From Brachionus plicatilis (lineage: Eukaryota > Rotifera > Eurotatoria > Ploima > Brachionidae), in the NCBI GenBank assembly GCA_010279815.1, contig QEOQ01000207.1, positions 1,796,560-1,844,536 on the forward strand: a stretch of DNA of 47,977 nucleotides. Reading direction: 5' to 3'. Below are positions 1-9,968 of this stretch, one piece after another; positions within the stretch are counted from its first letter, which is position 1; each line of letters begins with the position of its first letter. The notes under the pieces were generated by a model that saw only the letters and a program-made list of their open reading frames with translations, searched no databases and was not told where the DNA came from. Made by a program: the position numbers and the translations under genes.

Positions 1-949
1 CTACTTTAAAATAAGGAATTAATTAAATGTTTAATATTAAATTATAAATTTTTTAGTATTAATTTCAATCTGTTTTAATAAATCTGTTTAGTTTTTTAAG
101 AAAATATTTGAAAATATATTAAAATTGTATCAATAAGTAGAATACTAATTGTTCCAACTGTTTTAATTTCATGTGAAATTTTGATTAGAATTAAATTAAT
201 CTTAGGGGGTCTTGTTTTATTGTAAAAGATAAAAATATTTAAAAAAAAATCTAAAAATTTTTTTTATAAACTTATCTTTTGAAATTTAAAATAGCTTGTC
301 TTTAAATACTTAAGTTAGGGCAAAAAAATAAATTGAGATTAATTAAAATAAAAAAAAAACTTTTTGTGGCGATTTTTTGAAATTTTGTCACGTGAAAACA
401 CTTATGTATAACAGACGTTAGGGTTTCTTCATGCTTGTTTTGTTTTACGGTTATTTAGAAGGAAAGATCAAATTTTAGATTTTTTTTGATTTTCATGTTT
501 AAAATTTTTTTAATTTTTCAAAATCATCAATTTATTTTTAATTTAAAAAAAATAATTATCTCAAAATTCTTTGACGCATTTTTGGTTTCTAGAACAAAAC
601 TTTTCGAACGTTTTTCTTTTCTATTGAAAGTTTTGTTAAAAATTTCTTTAATTAAAACATTCAATATTTATTAAAAAAAATAAAAATGAATTGCTTTGTA
701 TTCAAATGGGTATTTATTAATAAAATTGGGTATTTAGCTAAAAATCAATTTGGATATCAGATAGATAATTGAGTGTTAAAAATATTTAAATCAGTGTTAA
801 GTAAAATAACCAAGTATTTAAGTGTATAATTTTTGGTTACTTTTTTTATTTTCAAAAACAAAGGAAATCTTGAAAATATTATTAATAAGTACCCAAAAGA
901 ATTTGAAAAATGGCTTTTCAAATGTAAAATGAAAATTTCTATTTTTATC
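1..949. other. AT-rich spacer, no gene seen
   Basis: The stretch is A/T homopolymer-rich with no reading frame that shows family resemblance or plausible codon use. The short open frames at 486-674 (+) and 757-951 (-) consist of Phe, Ile, Lys and Leu and look like chance openings. Confidence 0.7.
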
Positions 950-1740
950 ATTACTGAAAAATCAATTGAAAATTGAGAAAAAAAATAAAATTAAAATCAA
1001 TCTTGACCTTAAAATTAATGGTAACAATTTAAATAATGAGGAAAAAGCTAAATTCTTAGGTATCACATCAGACTCAAAAAAAAAATAGTCATTTAGTCTA
1101 ATGGTTGATGAATTAAAATAGTGGTCTACTTCAAGACCCATATATATATAATTAAATATCTCTCAAATAGAAAATGGGGTTTAAAACCAAAAACATTATC
1201 TTTACAAATCTTCGATAGGATCAATCTTGGATTATTCTTTTCCTTGTTTAAATTCATTCTCAGAAACTAATATCAAAAAAATACAAGTTATTCAAAATTC
1301 AGCTAAAAAAAAAATAAAAATTAAAATAAAGGGATAAATAAGTCTAAGTAAAAAAAGAAGATTAAAAATGATATGTTGAAATAGATATAGGTTAGAAATG
1401 TTTACATATTTGATAGTTCAGGAAAAAAAGAAGAAATTGTTAGGTAGCAATTACACAATGGAGTTGGATATTCGATATATCTTGATTGGAAACCTTCAAT
1501 ATATTCTTCCACCAGTCTGACAATTAATGGAACAGAATGACTCAATCTTGTCCTAATCAAATATGTAAACATTTTTAACCTATAGCTATTTCAACATATC
1601 ATTTTTAATATTCTTTTTTTACTTAGACTTATTTATCCTTTTATTTTAATTTTTATTTATGTTTTATCTTATTTAACCTTATTTTAATTTTTTTATATAT
1701 TTTTATTCTGAAGGAGATAAAAAAATAAATAAATAAAAAT
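950..1740 (+). mobile_element. Decayed non-LTR retrotransposon (LINE), RT C-terminal part, internally inverted
   Basis: Positions 1044-1075 translate to a KFLGIT-type block and 1213-1303 to a block reading roughly GSILDYSFP then TNIKK.QVIQNSA, which is the thumb/C-terminal signature of Jockey/CR1-like reverse transcriptases. Stops and frameshifts are frequent, so it is dead. From about 1416 to 1660 the element sense flips: the minus strand reads a continuation ending in PTPLCNCYL. A plus-sense tail of AATA/AAAT repeats follows at about 1717-1735. The arrangement looks like a 5'-inverted (twin-primed) insertion or two inverted fragments. Clade assignment is tentative; that it is a LINE remnant is fairly sure. 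Confidence 0.8.
1310..1665. repeat. Imperfect inverted repeat, arms about 95 bp
   Basis: The arm at about 1320-1415 recurs in reverse complement at about 1560-1665; shared blocks include ATAAATAAGTCTAAGTAAAA and the stretch AATGATATGTTGAAATAG. Both arms carry the same part of the LINE, so the inversion is explained by two oppositely oriented copies of one retrotransposon segment separated by about 145 bp. Confidence 0.75.
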
Positions 1741-1844
1741 AATTGATGCTCAATAATAATTTTTCTAATATTCAATAATAATTTTTATGTACTTATTTTT
1801 GATTTTGACAATAAATAAATACCCCACAAAAATTTTGTTTTAAA

Positions 1845-2195
1845 TGATGGTCATGCGAAAATCTGCCAAAGTAGCGGAAGGACGGGGAAATTCTGTTCCA
1901 TTGGTTGTCAAGCTGGTTATTGAATATAAGACGGGTTTTAAATCGAGATATGTCAAAACTCCGACTCCAATGTGTAATTGCTATCTTTTATTCTTTCTTT
2001 CCTGAACTGTTCAATACTTAAAGATTTTGCATCTGTCATTACTTTTACAATTTTTCTATTTTAATTGTCTTTTAAATTATAATTTAACTTATTCTACTTT
2101 TATTTTATTTTTTCTTGATTTTTGTATTTTTTATTTTTTTTAATCTGAAAAGTTTTAGCTCGGCACAGATATAACAAAAAAATAATTGATTATTT
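1845..2195 (+). mobile_element. LINE 3' end fragment, same family
   Basis: The plus strand around 1890-2000 reads SVPLVVKLV..Y..GF then PTPMCNCYL, paralleling the minus-strand piece at 1440-1550. It is followed by a 3' untranslated part with TCTGAAAAG..TTTAGCTCGGCACAGAT and an A-rich tail ending in AATAATTGAT, nearly the same as the end of the fragment at 1740. The start is truncated and no intact frame remains. Confidence 0.75.
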
Positions 2196-2564
2196 TAGCA
2201 TCCAAATAATTAATATAAATACCCATTTAATAATAATTCAAACAAATTTTGGTGTCTAAACTTACAATACGAATAACTTGGTTATGTTTTTGAAATTGAT
2301 TGCTCAGGCAGTTGACAAATGGTCTTTTCATTCTTTTTTGTGTCACCGAGATCCAAACGATTGGCCCGATAACAAAATTAATAACTATCTAATCTTTAAC
2401 TATCTTTCAAATTTGTTTTTTGCTTTTATTTTTTTTTGGCGAAAAACGAGATGAAATACGGGATATTTTTTACTAGAATAATGCACATTAAAAAACAAAA
2501 GTTCTTTACAGAATAAAAAATCTCATTTGAGGACCAAATTATATACTATTATATCATTACAACC

Positions 2565-3015
2565 GTCTTATTAAATTAATGCTAATGTATGGGTCTGAAT
2601 GTTTGACAACGACGACTTCCATGAAATTGAGACATTTCAAAATGGGCTCATACAGAAAACATTTTCGATCTTTTGGTCAATTGAAATTTCAAATGTAGAG
2701 CTCTACAGCAAGGAAAGGACTGAACCAATCTGCACCTCAATAGCCTAAAAATTCCTCAAATGGCTTGAGCATGTGCTTAAAATGTCAGGAAATAGAATGC
2801 CAAGAGTTGAATTTTTTCGGACAACCAAAGAAAAAGAATACAGGAAGACCTAAGATGACCTCGATGAAAATAGATTAAAATGATGAAGCTTGCATGGAGC
2901 CTAGCAGAAAGTGTCACCATAGGCAAAGCAAGATGGGGAAGACCTATGGACCGCTCATGTTTTAAAGAAAGGAAAATTTATAACAAGAAACAAGGGAACG
3001 AAGCGAATATTGTAA
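2565..3015 (+). mobile_element. Second, unrelated decayed LINE fragment
   Basis: The plus strand starts with an LMYGSEC block (about 2577-2600), typical of the region just after the catalytic core of several non-LTR retrotransposon reverse transcriptases, followed in shifting frames by PICTSIA, FLKWLEHVL, GQPKKK and TGRPKMT. These are the family's usual WxGHVxR and GRPxxRW landmarks in degraded form. Several in-frame stops and frameshifts show it is inactive. I cannot fix the clade by eye. Confidence 0.7.
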
Positions 3016-4090
3016 CAGCTAGAAAAAAACTCAAATTTTTAAAATAAATAATATATAATATTAAAATATATAAAATTCATCCGAGAGAAACAGAGCGAAT
3101 CATAGAGTTACGAAATCTTAACTATGAAAATGTTTAATTCAATTTCGTTCATAGATTTATCAAATTATCAATCATTGGAATAAGTTGTCAAAAGCTATTA
3201 TGACATTAAAAAGCTTAAAAGGCAAACTAGATTTCTAGGCACTGAAGCAACAAATAAAACAATACTAAACGACTGATATAGCTCAAATCATTCTCCATAC
3301 TGAAACCGAATTCTAGTTATTCTAAAAGAATAAATGGGTTTTTAGAAGTTTTAAAATTTACAACTTAAAGTGTCTCTGAAAAAAGGTGCAAACGACTAAA
3401 ATAATTTTATATTTTATTCTAATAAAAATTTTAACATAAAATATTTGTTTCACACTCTTGGTTGTTAATTTATCGTTTAACAACATTAGTTTTTATTTTT
3501 CAATTTTTTTCTTACAATTTTGGACCCGAAAAATCTTTCAAAATATAATTTTATAGATATTTTTCAAAATATAAAAAAAGGTGAGTCAAAACTAATAATT
3601 TGATAAATTTTCTATTGAGAAGTTTTAAAATATTTCTTATTGCTAATAATAATTTAAATTTTTTTATTGAATAATGTTTAAAAACTCTATTATATTGAAT
3701 TTTTATCTGACGAAACTTGGTAAATATGCCAAAATTAAATAAAACAACGAATTCCATCTGTTTTCTTTGTCTTTAGTTAAGGCAACTAATAAAATTTTAA
3801 TACCTTAAAAAAAATGAAGATAAGAAAGATTTTTACTTTTTATTTTTTTTTAATTATTTAAATCAACAACACAATAAAACAAATCCACCAAATTAGTACT
3901 CTGGTTATGCAATAAAATATATTAAGACGCAATATTTTTTAATGTATTTTCGTCTAGAAATTTTGTATCCTAAATTTTAAATTGCTTTCAAGTATTCAAA
4001 GATAAAAAGGGCGCTTTCTAGTTAAATTTTCATTTATTATTAAAATTTAGGACTAAATTTTTGTATTTAAAAAAGACGTTTTAGCAAAAT
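3016..4090. other. Non-coding spacer upstream of the hydrolase gene
   Basis: I see no gene here. The minus-strand open frame at 3551-3757 has no recognisable features and low-complexity composition. Confidence 0.6.
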
Positions 4091-4127
4091 TTTAGTGTGT
4101 CATCCATCAAAATAGCATAAGAATATT

Positions 4128-5078
4128 ATGGATGTGGAATTGGATAATCGTTTATCTGAAGAATCCAGGGCTTATATAGTCCAGTCATTTCAAATAGCTC
4201 GACCAGCTGATATTTTAAATGCTGATCTTCGTTTAGTACGAATGCTGAAAGACCACGCAGCGATTCAATTAAAAGAAATTGTTAGTTTTGAAGATATGGA
4301 TATAGAAGATTTCAAAGTTGTCAATCCAGATGATGGCCATGAAATTATAGTTAGAAAATTTATTCCGAAAAAATCTGATAAAAGCTCGATAACAGTTTTT
4401 TTTCATGGCGGTGGATTTTGTTTAGGATCTATAGAGACACATAACCATACGGTAGGATTTTTGGCACGAAAAACAAACTCAATTTGGTTATCGGTAGAGT
4501 ACCGAAGATGTCCGGATGAAGGAAGGTATCCTGCTCCATACCTGGACTGCAAAAGTGTTGTAGAATGGACAATTAAGAATAAAAAAGACCTAGGATGTGA
4601 ATTGTCAAAATTAGGAATCTGTGGAGATAGTTCCGGCGGCCAGATGGCTTCAATAATAGCTCACGAGCTGAAACACCATTTAGATTATCAAATTCTCATC
4701 TATCCTTGTGTGCATTTTTCAGATGATTACAAATCTGTCAAAGAGTTTACAAAAGAATGTTTTTATCTTGTTCCCGAGGTAATTGAGTTTTTTACAAAAA
4801 ATTTAACCGAAGAACCTGAAAAGTATGTTAATCATCTATCTCCAATTTTGTATGAAGATTTTTCAAAACTACCAAAGTGTTTAATTATTGCTGCTGAGTT
4901 GGATCCGCTGGTTGATCATTCGATTTTTTATCATGAAAAGCTTGTCCAAAATTATATAGAATCTTATCTAGGAATACTTAAAGGAACTATTCATGGATAT
5001 TTTAGCCAACCTTTAATTTTTAAGAATGCATTTCAAGAAACTGAACAATTAATATTTGATTTTTTCCAAAAAATTTAG
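4128..5078 (+). CDS. Alpha/beta hydrolase, hormone-sensitive-lipase-like (Abhydrolase_3) esterase
   Basis: This 316-residue protein belongs to the HSL/acetyl-hydrolase group of carboxylesterases, which hydrolyse short-chain or arylester bonds; the substrate is unknown. The oxyanion-hole motif HGGG is at residues 93-96, the nucleophile elbow GDSSGG at 166-171 (Ser168), and the rest of the triad is predicted as Asp259 in ELDP and His289 in IHGYF. A YP-A motif after the EYR strand (residues 124-137) is also usual for the family. There is no signal peptide, so it should be cytosolic. The gene has no intron, unlike nearly all neighbours. A TTTTAG acceptor-like site ends at 4095, 32 nt before the ATG, and AATAAA lies at 5110-5115. 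The closest relatives I recall are bacterial, so horizontal origin is possible but not shown here. Confidence 0.93.
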   Translation: MDVELDNRLSEESRAYIVQSFQIARPADILNADLRLVRMLKDHAAIQLKEIVSFEDMDIEDFKVVNPDDGHEIIVRKFIPKKSDKSSITVFFHGGGFCLGSIETHNHTVGFLARKTNSIWLSVEYRRCPDEGRYPAPYLDCKSVVEWTIKNKKDLGCELSKLGICGDSSGGQMASIIAHELKHHLDYQILIYPCVHFSDDYKSVKEFTKECFYLVPEVIEFFTKNLTEEPEKYVNHLSPILYEDFSKLPKCLIIAAELDPLVDHSIFYHEKLVQNYIESYLGILKGTIHGYFSQPLIFKNAFQETEQLIFDFFQKI

Positions 5079-5379
5079 TCTCAATTTTTTTAATTAAAAT
5101 AACTTATTTAATAAACATTTTTTTTTCAATTAATTGAAATTAGTTTTAATACTCTAAAACTATTTAAAAAATAATTAAAAATTTTGGAATTAAAATAATT
5201 CGTTTTCGACATATTTAAATAATATTCAAACATTTATTGATTACAAAGAAAAAAATTAAATATCTTTTAATATTTCACCTAAAAATATATATTTTTTTAA
5301 TTTTATTTAAACATAAAAGCTTAATAACATCAAATAGTATAAATTTTTCATTTAAGATTATACTTTTCTTAAAAATTGG

Positions 5380-5945
5380 TCAAAATCGATATCGTTTTAA
5401 TTCATTTTCATCTACAGATTGAATCCATACATATGGCATTAGATGATTTGTGCAAGTTCCTTCAAAAAGTCCGCCTTGACCAGTGCATAGTGTTGATTTA
5501 GGACATACACATTCAAAATACGGCTTGTATCTATTCTTGCAGACCTCATTGAAATAGCAGTATCTCTTTAGATTATAAAAAAGTCAAATAAATAAACAAT
5601 AAAAAAAAGTACTAAAGATTTGAAGCTTTCCACATTCATATCCAAACTGTATCCATTGTGGTTTAAAGATTTAAATTTTTTAATATATCTCGATCTTTTG
5701 TTAGCTATTTTAAAATTTTGAATGACCAATCCATCACTGTTTTCTGAGCCTTCGATTGATCTTTCAAATTTTGATAATTTTCGATCTTTGGATGTTTTGG
5801 TAATTAAATATTCAAATATTTCATCCATATATTTTTTTCTTAATACTAAATCATTTCTATTGTTTTGTGAATTAGACGATTTAAATTCATAAATTGATGA
5901 AGTAGCCACGAAATAGGCCAATAGTGCCAAAAAAAAAATTTTCAT
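5380..5945 (-). CDS. Secreted cysteine-rich protein with CART-type cysteine spacing (putative neuropeptide precursor)
   Basis: Two exons, complement of 5613-5945 and 5380-5565, joined in phase 0 across a 47-bp GT-AG intron, encode 172 residues. Without splicing the first exon runs into a short hydrophobic artefact, so the spliced form is preferred. Residues 1-17 are a clear signal peptide. The middle is charged, with basic clusters (RKK, KRSR, KK) that could serve convertase cleavage. All six cysteines are in exon 2: C114-x5-C120-x9-C130-x-C132-x5-C138-x10-C149, with CxCPKxxxC at the centre. Vertebrate CART has C-x5-C-x11-C-x-C-x5-C-x6-C with CxCPxxxxC, so the match is in spacing and in the proline. 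Secretion is well supported; CART homology is inference. A TTTCTAG acceptor-like site ends 39 nt before the ATG. Confidence 0.75.
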
Positions 5946-5984
5946 TTCATTAAATAATAAAAATGCTCGAAAATGATTATCAAT

Positions 5985-8680
5985 CTAGAAATAAGAAATA
6001 TGTAATTAAAGAGAAAAAAAACACTATCAAATTTTAGAATACACTTCTCATTAAAAAAAAATATTGACTTGTTTTTATTAAATTTCAATGAATATTAATA
6101 AGGTTTTTAAAATCATTGAAAAAAAAACTGTTTTATGAAAAATATTTTTTAATGCTTTAATGTTCAATTAAAAAATCATTTTTAAAAATTCAATAAAAAA
6201 AAATTTGTAATTCTGGAACGAAAAGAAAATTCGAAAATTGATATCAAATCTAAGAGTTTAAGAATGAATAATAATATAATTTAAATATTAAATTAAATAA
6301 CCATTAGTAATTTAAAATAAAAAAAAATCTTGCCTATTTAAAAAAACTGAAAATTAGTCGATTTCTATTTAAAAATTATGAAATATAATTTGAAAAATAA
6401 AAAGCTTATTATCATTTTGTTAACAAATTCATGTTAAATTAGCAGAAATAAAAATTTTTAATTAATTTTGTTAAAAAAAATAAAAGGAAGTTTTCAGAAA
6501 ATTAACTAAATAGACTTTTATGTAAAGGAAATAAAACTTCAATTTTAAAATAGCCTTGATGAAAAAAATTCTATCAAAATTTTAATTGCCAAACACTTTG
6601 AAAAAATTTTCATTGCTTACAATTTCAGCAAATTTTAGAACTGAGCATATTGTTCTTTATTAGAAATTAAATAAAAAAAAATTACTAAAATTGCCTAAAA
6701 TTTTTTCATTTTTAAATTGCTATATTTATGTAGCTTAAAATTAAAGACAAGTACGATAGTTCAGAAAACTTCATTAATTTGATTGTAAATAGATTCTAAG
6801 ATAAAACTTAAGCCAAAACTAAATATATCATCGTTAAATCTGCAAACTAGTTCTTCAAGAGACTTGAATTTTGTTTTATATTTTTGTCATTTTTTTAAAA
6901 TATTCGAATAAAAGAAATAAACTGCATCAAAAGACAATTTTTTAATATATTTCTGAAAGAATACTAAAGCTAACTTTTTTCCATAAAAACATTTTATTTT
7001 AGTTAATAAAAAGAAGTTTAAGCCTATGAGCCGGATATCAATAAGATAAAGCTATGTATCCGCACTTATAAGAACATAATATTATTCAATATTTTAAAAA
7101 TCAATATTTAATGAATCATCAAAGCAATCAAAGAGCAAAATAATCGAATTGGTAAATTTTCGAATCTATTGAAATCGATTTAAAAAATAACGAGCTCAAA
7201 AAAAGGAGATTCAAATAAAAATGAAGAATTGGTTTAATCTTTAATTTAATTAATATTGTCAAAAAAAATTGTTTTAAGTTCTTTTTTTAACACTTCTTGA
7301 ATAATCTAAAATTTTTGTGGCATTTTTGGATTTATCATTTAAGTTTTCAAAATTTCTAATCCATAATCAGATTAAAATAACTGTAAATTGCATTAAAATG
7401 CATAATATTTCTTTTAGATTTTTTTTCAAAAAGCTATTTTTAAACATAAACTGAATATTGAAGATAAATTGTTTAAATCGAGTTCTTAATAACCATAGAA
7501 TCAAATTACGCTTGATACCAAGAGGTCCTACGAGAAAGCTAAATAAATATTAAGCTATTAAGATACCGACAATGCTGTAATAACATCCTTTGCTAACATA
7601 TTTAATAGCTCAATTATTTACCTATTATATTTTTTAATAATAATTTTTAAACGATTATAAAAAAATTATTAATAATAATCTTTTTTGAGAATAAAAAAAG
7701 TTCAAAATTATATTGGTAAAATTTATATTTATTTGAATTCTGGTTGAATATGTCATTTTAATTTTCTTGCAAAGATTTTGAGACTTAAAATTAAAAAATT
7801 CTAAACGTGACAAACTTAATTAAACTATTCACTTTTACTATTCACTGTTAAACTTCTTTAACACTTTAAAATTTTTATTAATCAATAAAAAAGTAGCGTT
7901 TTCTTTGAGCTTCTTGTATATTCTATTAAAACGTGCTTTTTCAAAGTTAAATAAATTTAAAATTTATCAAAAAAACTCAAAAAATTACAAAATTGAATTT
8001 TAAAATTGGATTGTTAAAAGAATCAAACTCTAATTTGAAAAAAACTTTTATTTATTATTTTTGTCCAAATAGGATTAAATTCAAATATTTTCTTTATAGA
8101 CCCATGCCGATATTTCCTGAAAAGATCTCAGTTTTGCAATTTTTTGTCGATTTTCAACACTAGCCTCGAATTTAAGATTGCTAGATACGAATCAATATTT
8201 GGCCTAATAACTAAAAGTTATGTTATATTATAAAATTGCAATAGGACTAATTATAAAATGGAACTAGAATAAAAGGGTTCACAAATAATGGCTATGGACT
8301 GATCTTTTTATTTAACTGGCTGATTGTCTAATAAAAAATTAAATCTATAGAGAAATTATTTTAAAAAGATAAGAAATTTTAATTTAAAAAAATCAGTTTC
8401 TTCAATAAACTTAACAAAATCTTAGACCATAAAAATCAAATCGAAACTAAGTAATCAAAATTTCAATTTTCACATTTATTTCAACTCTAAAACACTTTGT
8501 TGATTGCAAATAAAATGAATTATAAATTAAGTTAAAAATATCTCAAGTCTTATACAAAGAAAATATATTATAATGAATTATTTTTTTAAAAATAAATAAT
8601 TCAAAACACATTTACAATATTATTCACATTTAACAAAAATTATTTTGCTCACATTGGAACTCTAATTGTGTGCTTTTTTA
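5985..8680. other. 2.7-kb AT-rich spacer
   Basis: No gene, RNA gene or repeat family was recognised. Open frames are very short and homopolymeric. Confidence 0.6.
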
Positions 8681-8706
8681 GACATTAACCAAGAATTAAT
8701 TAAATC

Positions 8707-9763
8707 ATGTCCTCGTGGAAAAAAGCTTCTAAAACCGGACAAAAATTTCACAAAGAAAGAGCACAAGTAATTACCCTAAATCGTGCTTATTTACATTTTT
8801 TAAAAAATCAATCTTAAGGTCAAAGAAAGAGAACACCTTGGCTTGCTTGAAAAGAAAAAAGACTACAAACTTAGAGCTCTGTAAAAATTTGCGAACAAAA
8901 ATTTTAAATTTCAAATTAAATTATTTTTAATTTTTAGTGATTTTCAAAAAAAACGTGATGTTATTTTAAATCTAAAGCGCAAAGCGCTGGAACGAAACCC
9001 AGATGAGTTCTATTTTAACATGAGCAAGACCCAGATTAAGGTAAAATGAGCTTGAATTATAAATTCCATTCTTTTGAATTTGTAAAAAAAAAACAAAGGA
9101 TGGTTCTCATCAACTCCGCAATCCTTACAAAGACTATACTGAAGACGAGATAAAACTAATGAAGTCCCAAGATAAAAATTATATTAAACTAAAACATCAA
9201 ATAGAACAAAAAGTAATTATTTAATAATCAAATTAAAATTTTTGTCTATTAAACGATTTTATGAGTAGAAAATAGAAAAACTTAAAAACTCAATGCATTT
9301 AATTGATATTGACGAAATGCCCCAAAACAAGCATAGATTTTTTGTTGAGGACTATGATCAAGGCCGAAAATTTAATCCAGTGGAGCAATTTAATACACAT
9401 GAAGCCTTGTTGGGAAGAAAATCTAATCGTTTGACAAAAGAACAATTGGAAAATGTTACTTTACCAGATTGGATTGATGAAGATTTTGTTAAAGATATGA
9501 ATAAAGCCAGAGCTAAAAAGTACAAAGAATTAGCTGAACGAGCCAAACGACTCGAGTCGTTGAAAAAACTGGATCAAACATATGATCTAAAAACCGTAAA
9601 TGTTTTTAAATTTTATTAAATTCTTTGTAAACTTTTGTTTTAGACAAAAGTAGACCCAGAACAAGAATACGATGAGAGATTTTCGCAAAATTATTCCAAT
9701 GATGATAATTCAAAAAAGTCAGCCGATTATTTATATAAAAAAATTTTACCAAGAAAAAGATAA
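8707..9763 (+). CDS. UTP11: U3 snoRNA-associated protein 11 (UTP11), small-subunit processome
   Basis: Six exons (8707-8766, 8819-8880, 8938-9040, 9099-9212, 9269-9595, 9644-9763) give 261 residues, against about 253 in human. UTP11 is a nucleolar SSU-processome component needed for 18S pre-rRNA processing. The family signature is read across the first three exons: the basic N-terminus with KFHKER, then HLGLLEKKKDYKLRA, then KALERNPDEFYF. The middle has the LKSQD..YIKLK and KIEKLK blocks and NKHRFF, and the end is basic (PRKR). All five introns are GT-AG and 48-58 bp. A TTTTTTAG site ends at 8681, 25 nt upstream of the ATG, and AATAAA is at 9793-9798. SNX14 starts 205 bp downstream on the same strand. 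Confidence 0.96.
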
Positions 9764-9968
9764 CAAATGAATTGTTTGTCTATTTAATTTTAAATAAATG
9801 ATCAATTTGAATAAATAATAAGATTTCTATAAAAAGAAGGATATAAAAATCCTTAATTAAGCTGACAAATCGAAAATATGATGATTAATTTTTTTGGCTA
9901 TAGACGAGAGAATACTTATGTATTAAAATAATTTTTTAATTTAATTAAACTTTTGTTTAGATCTTTTA

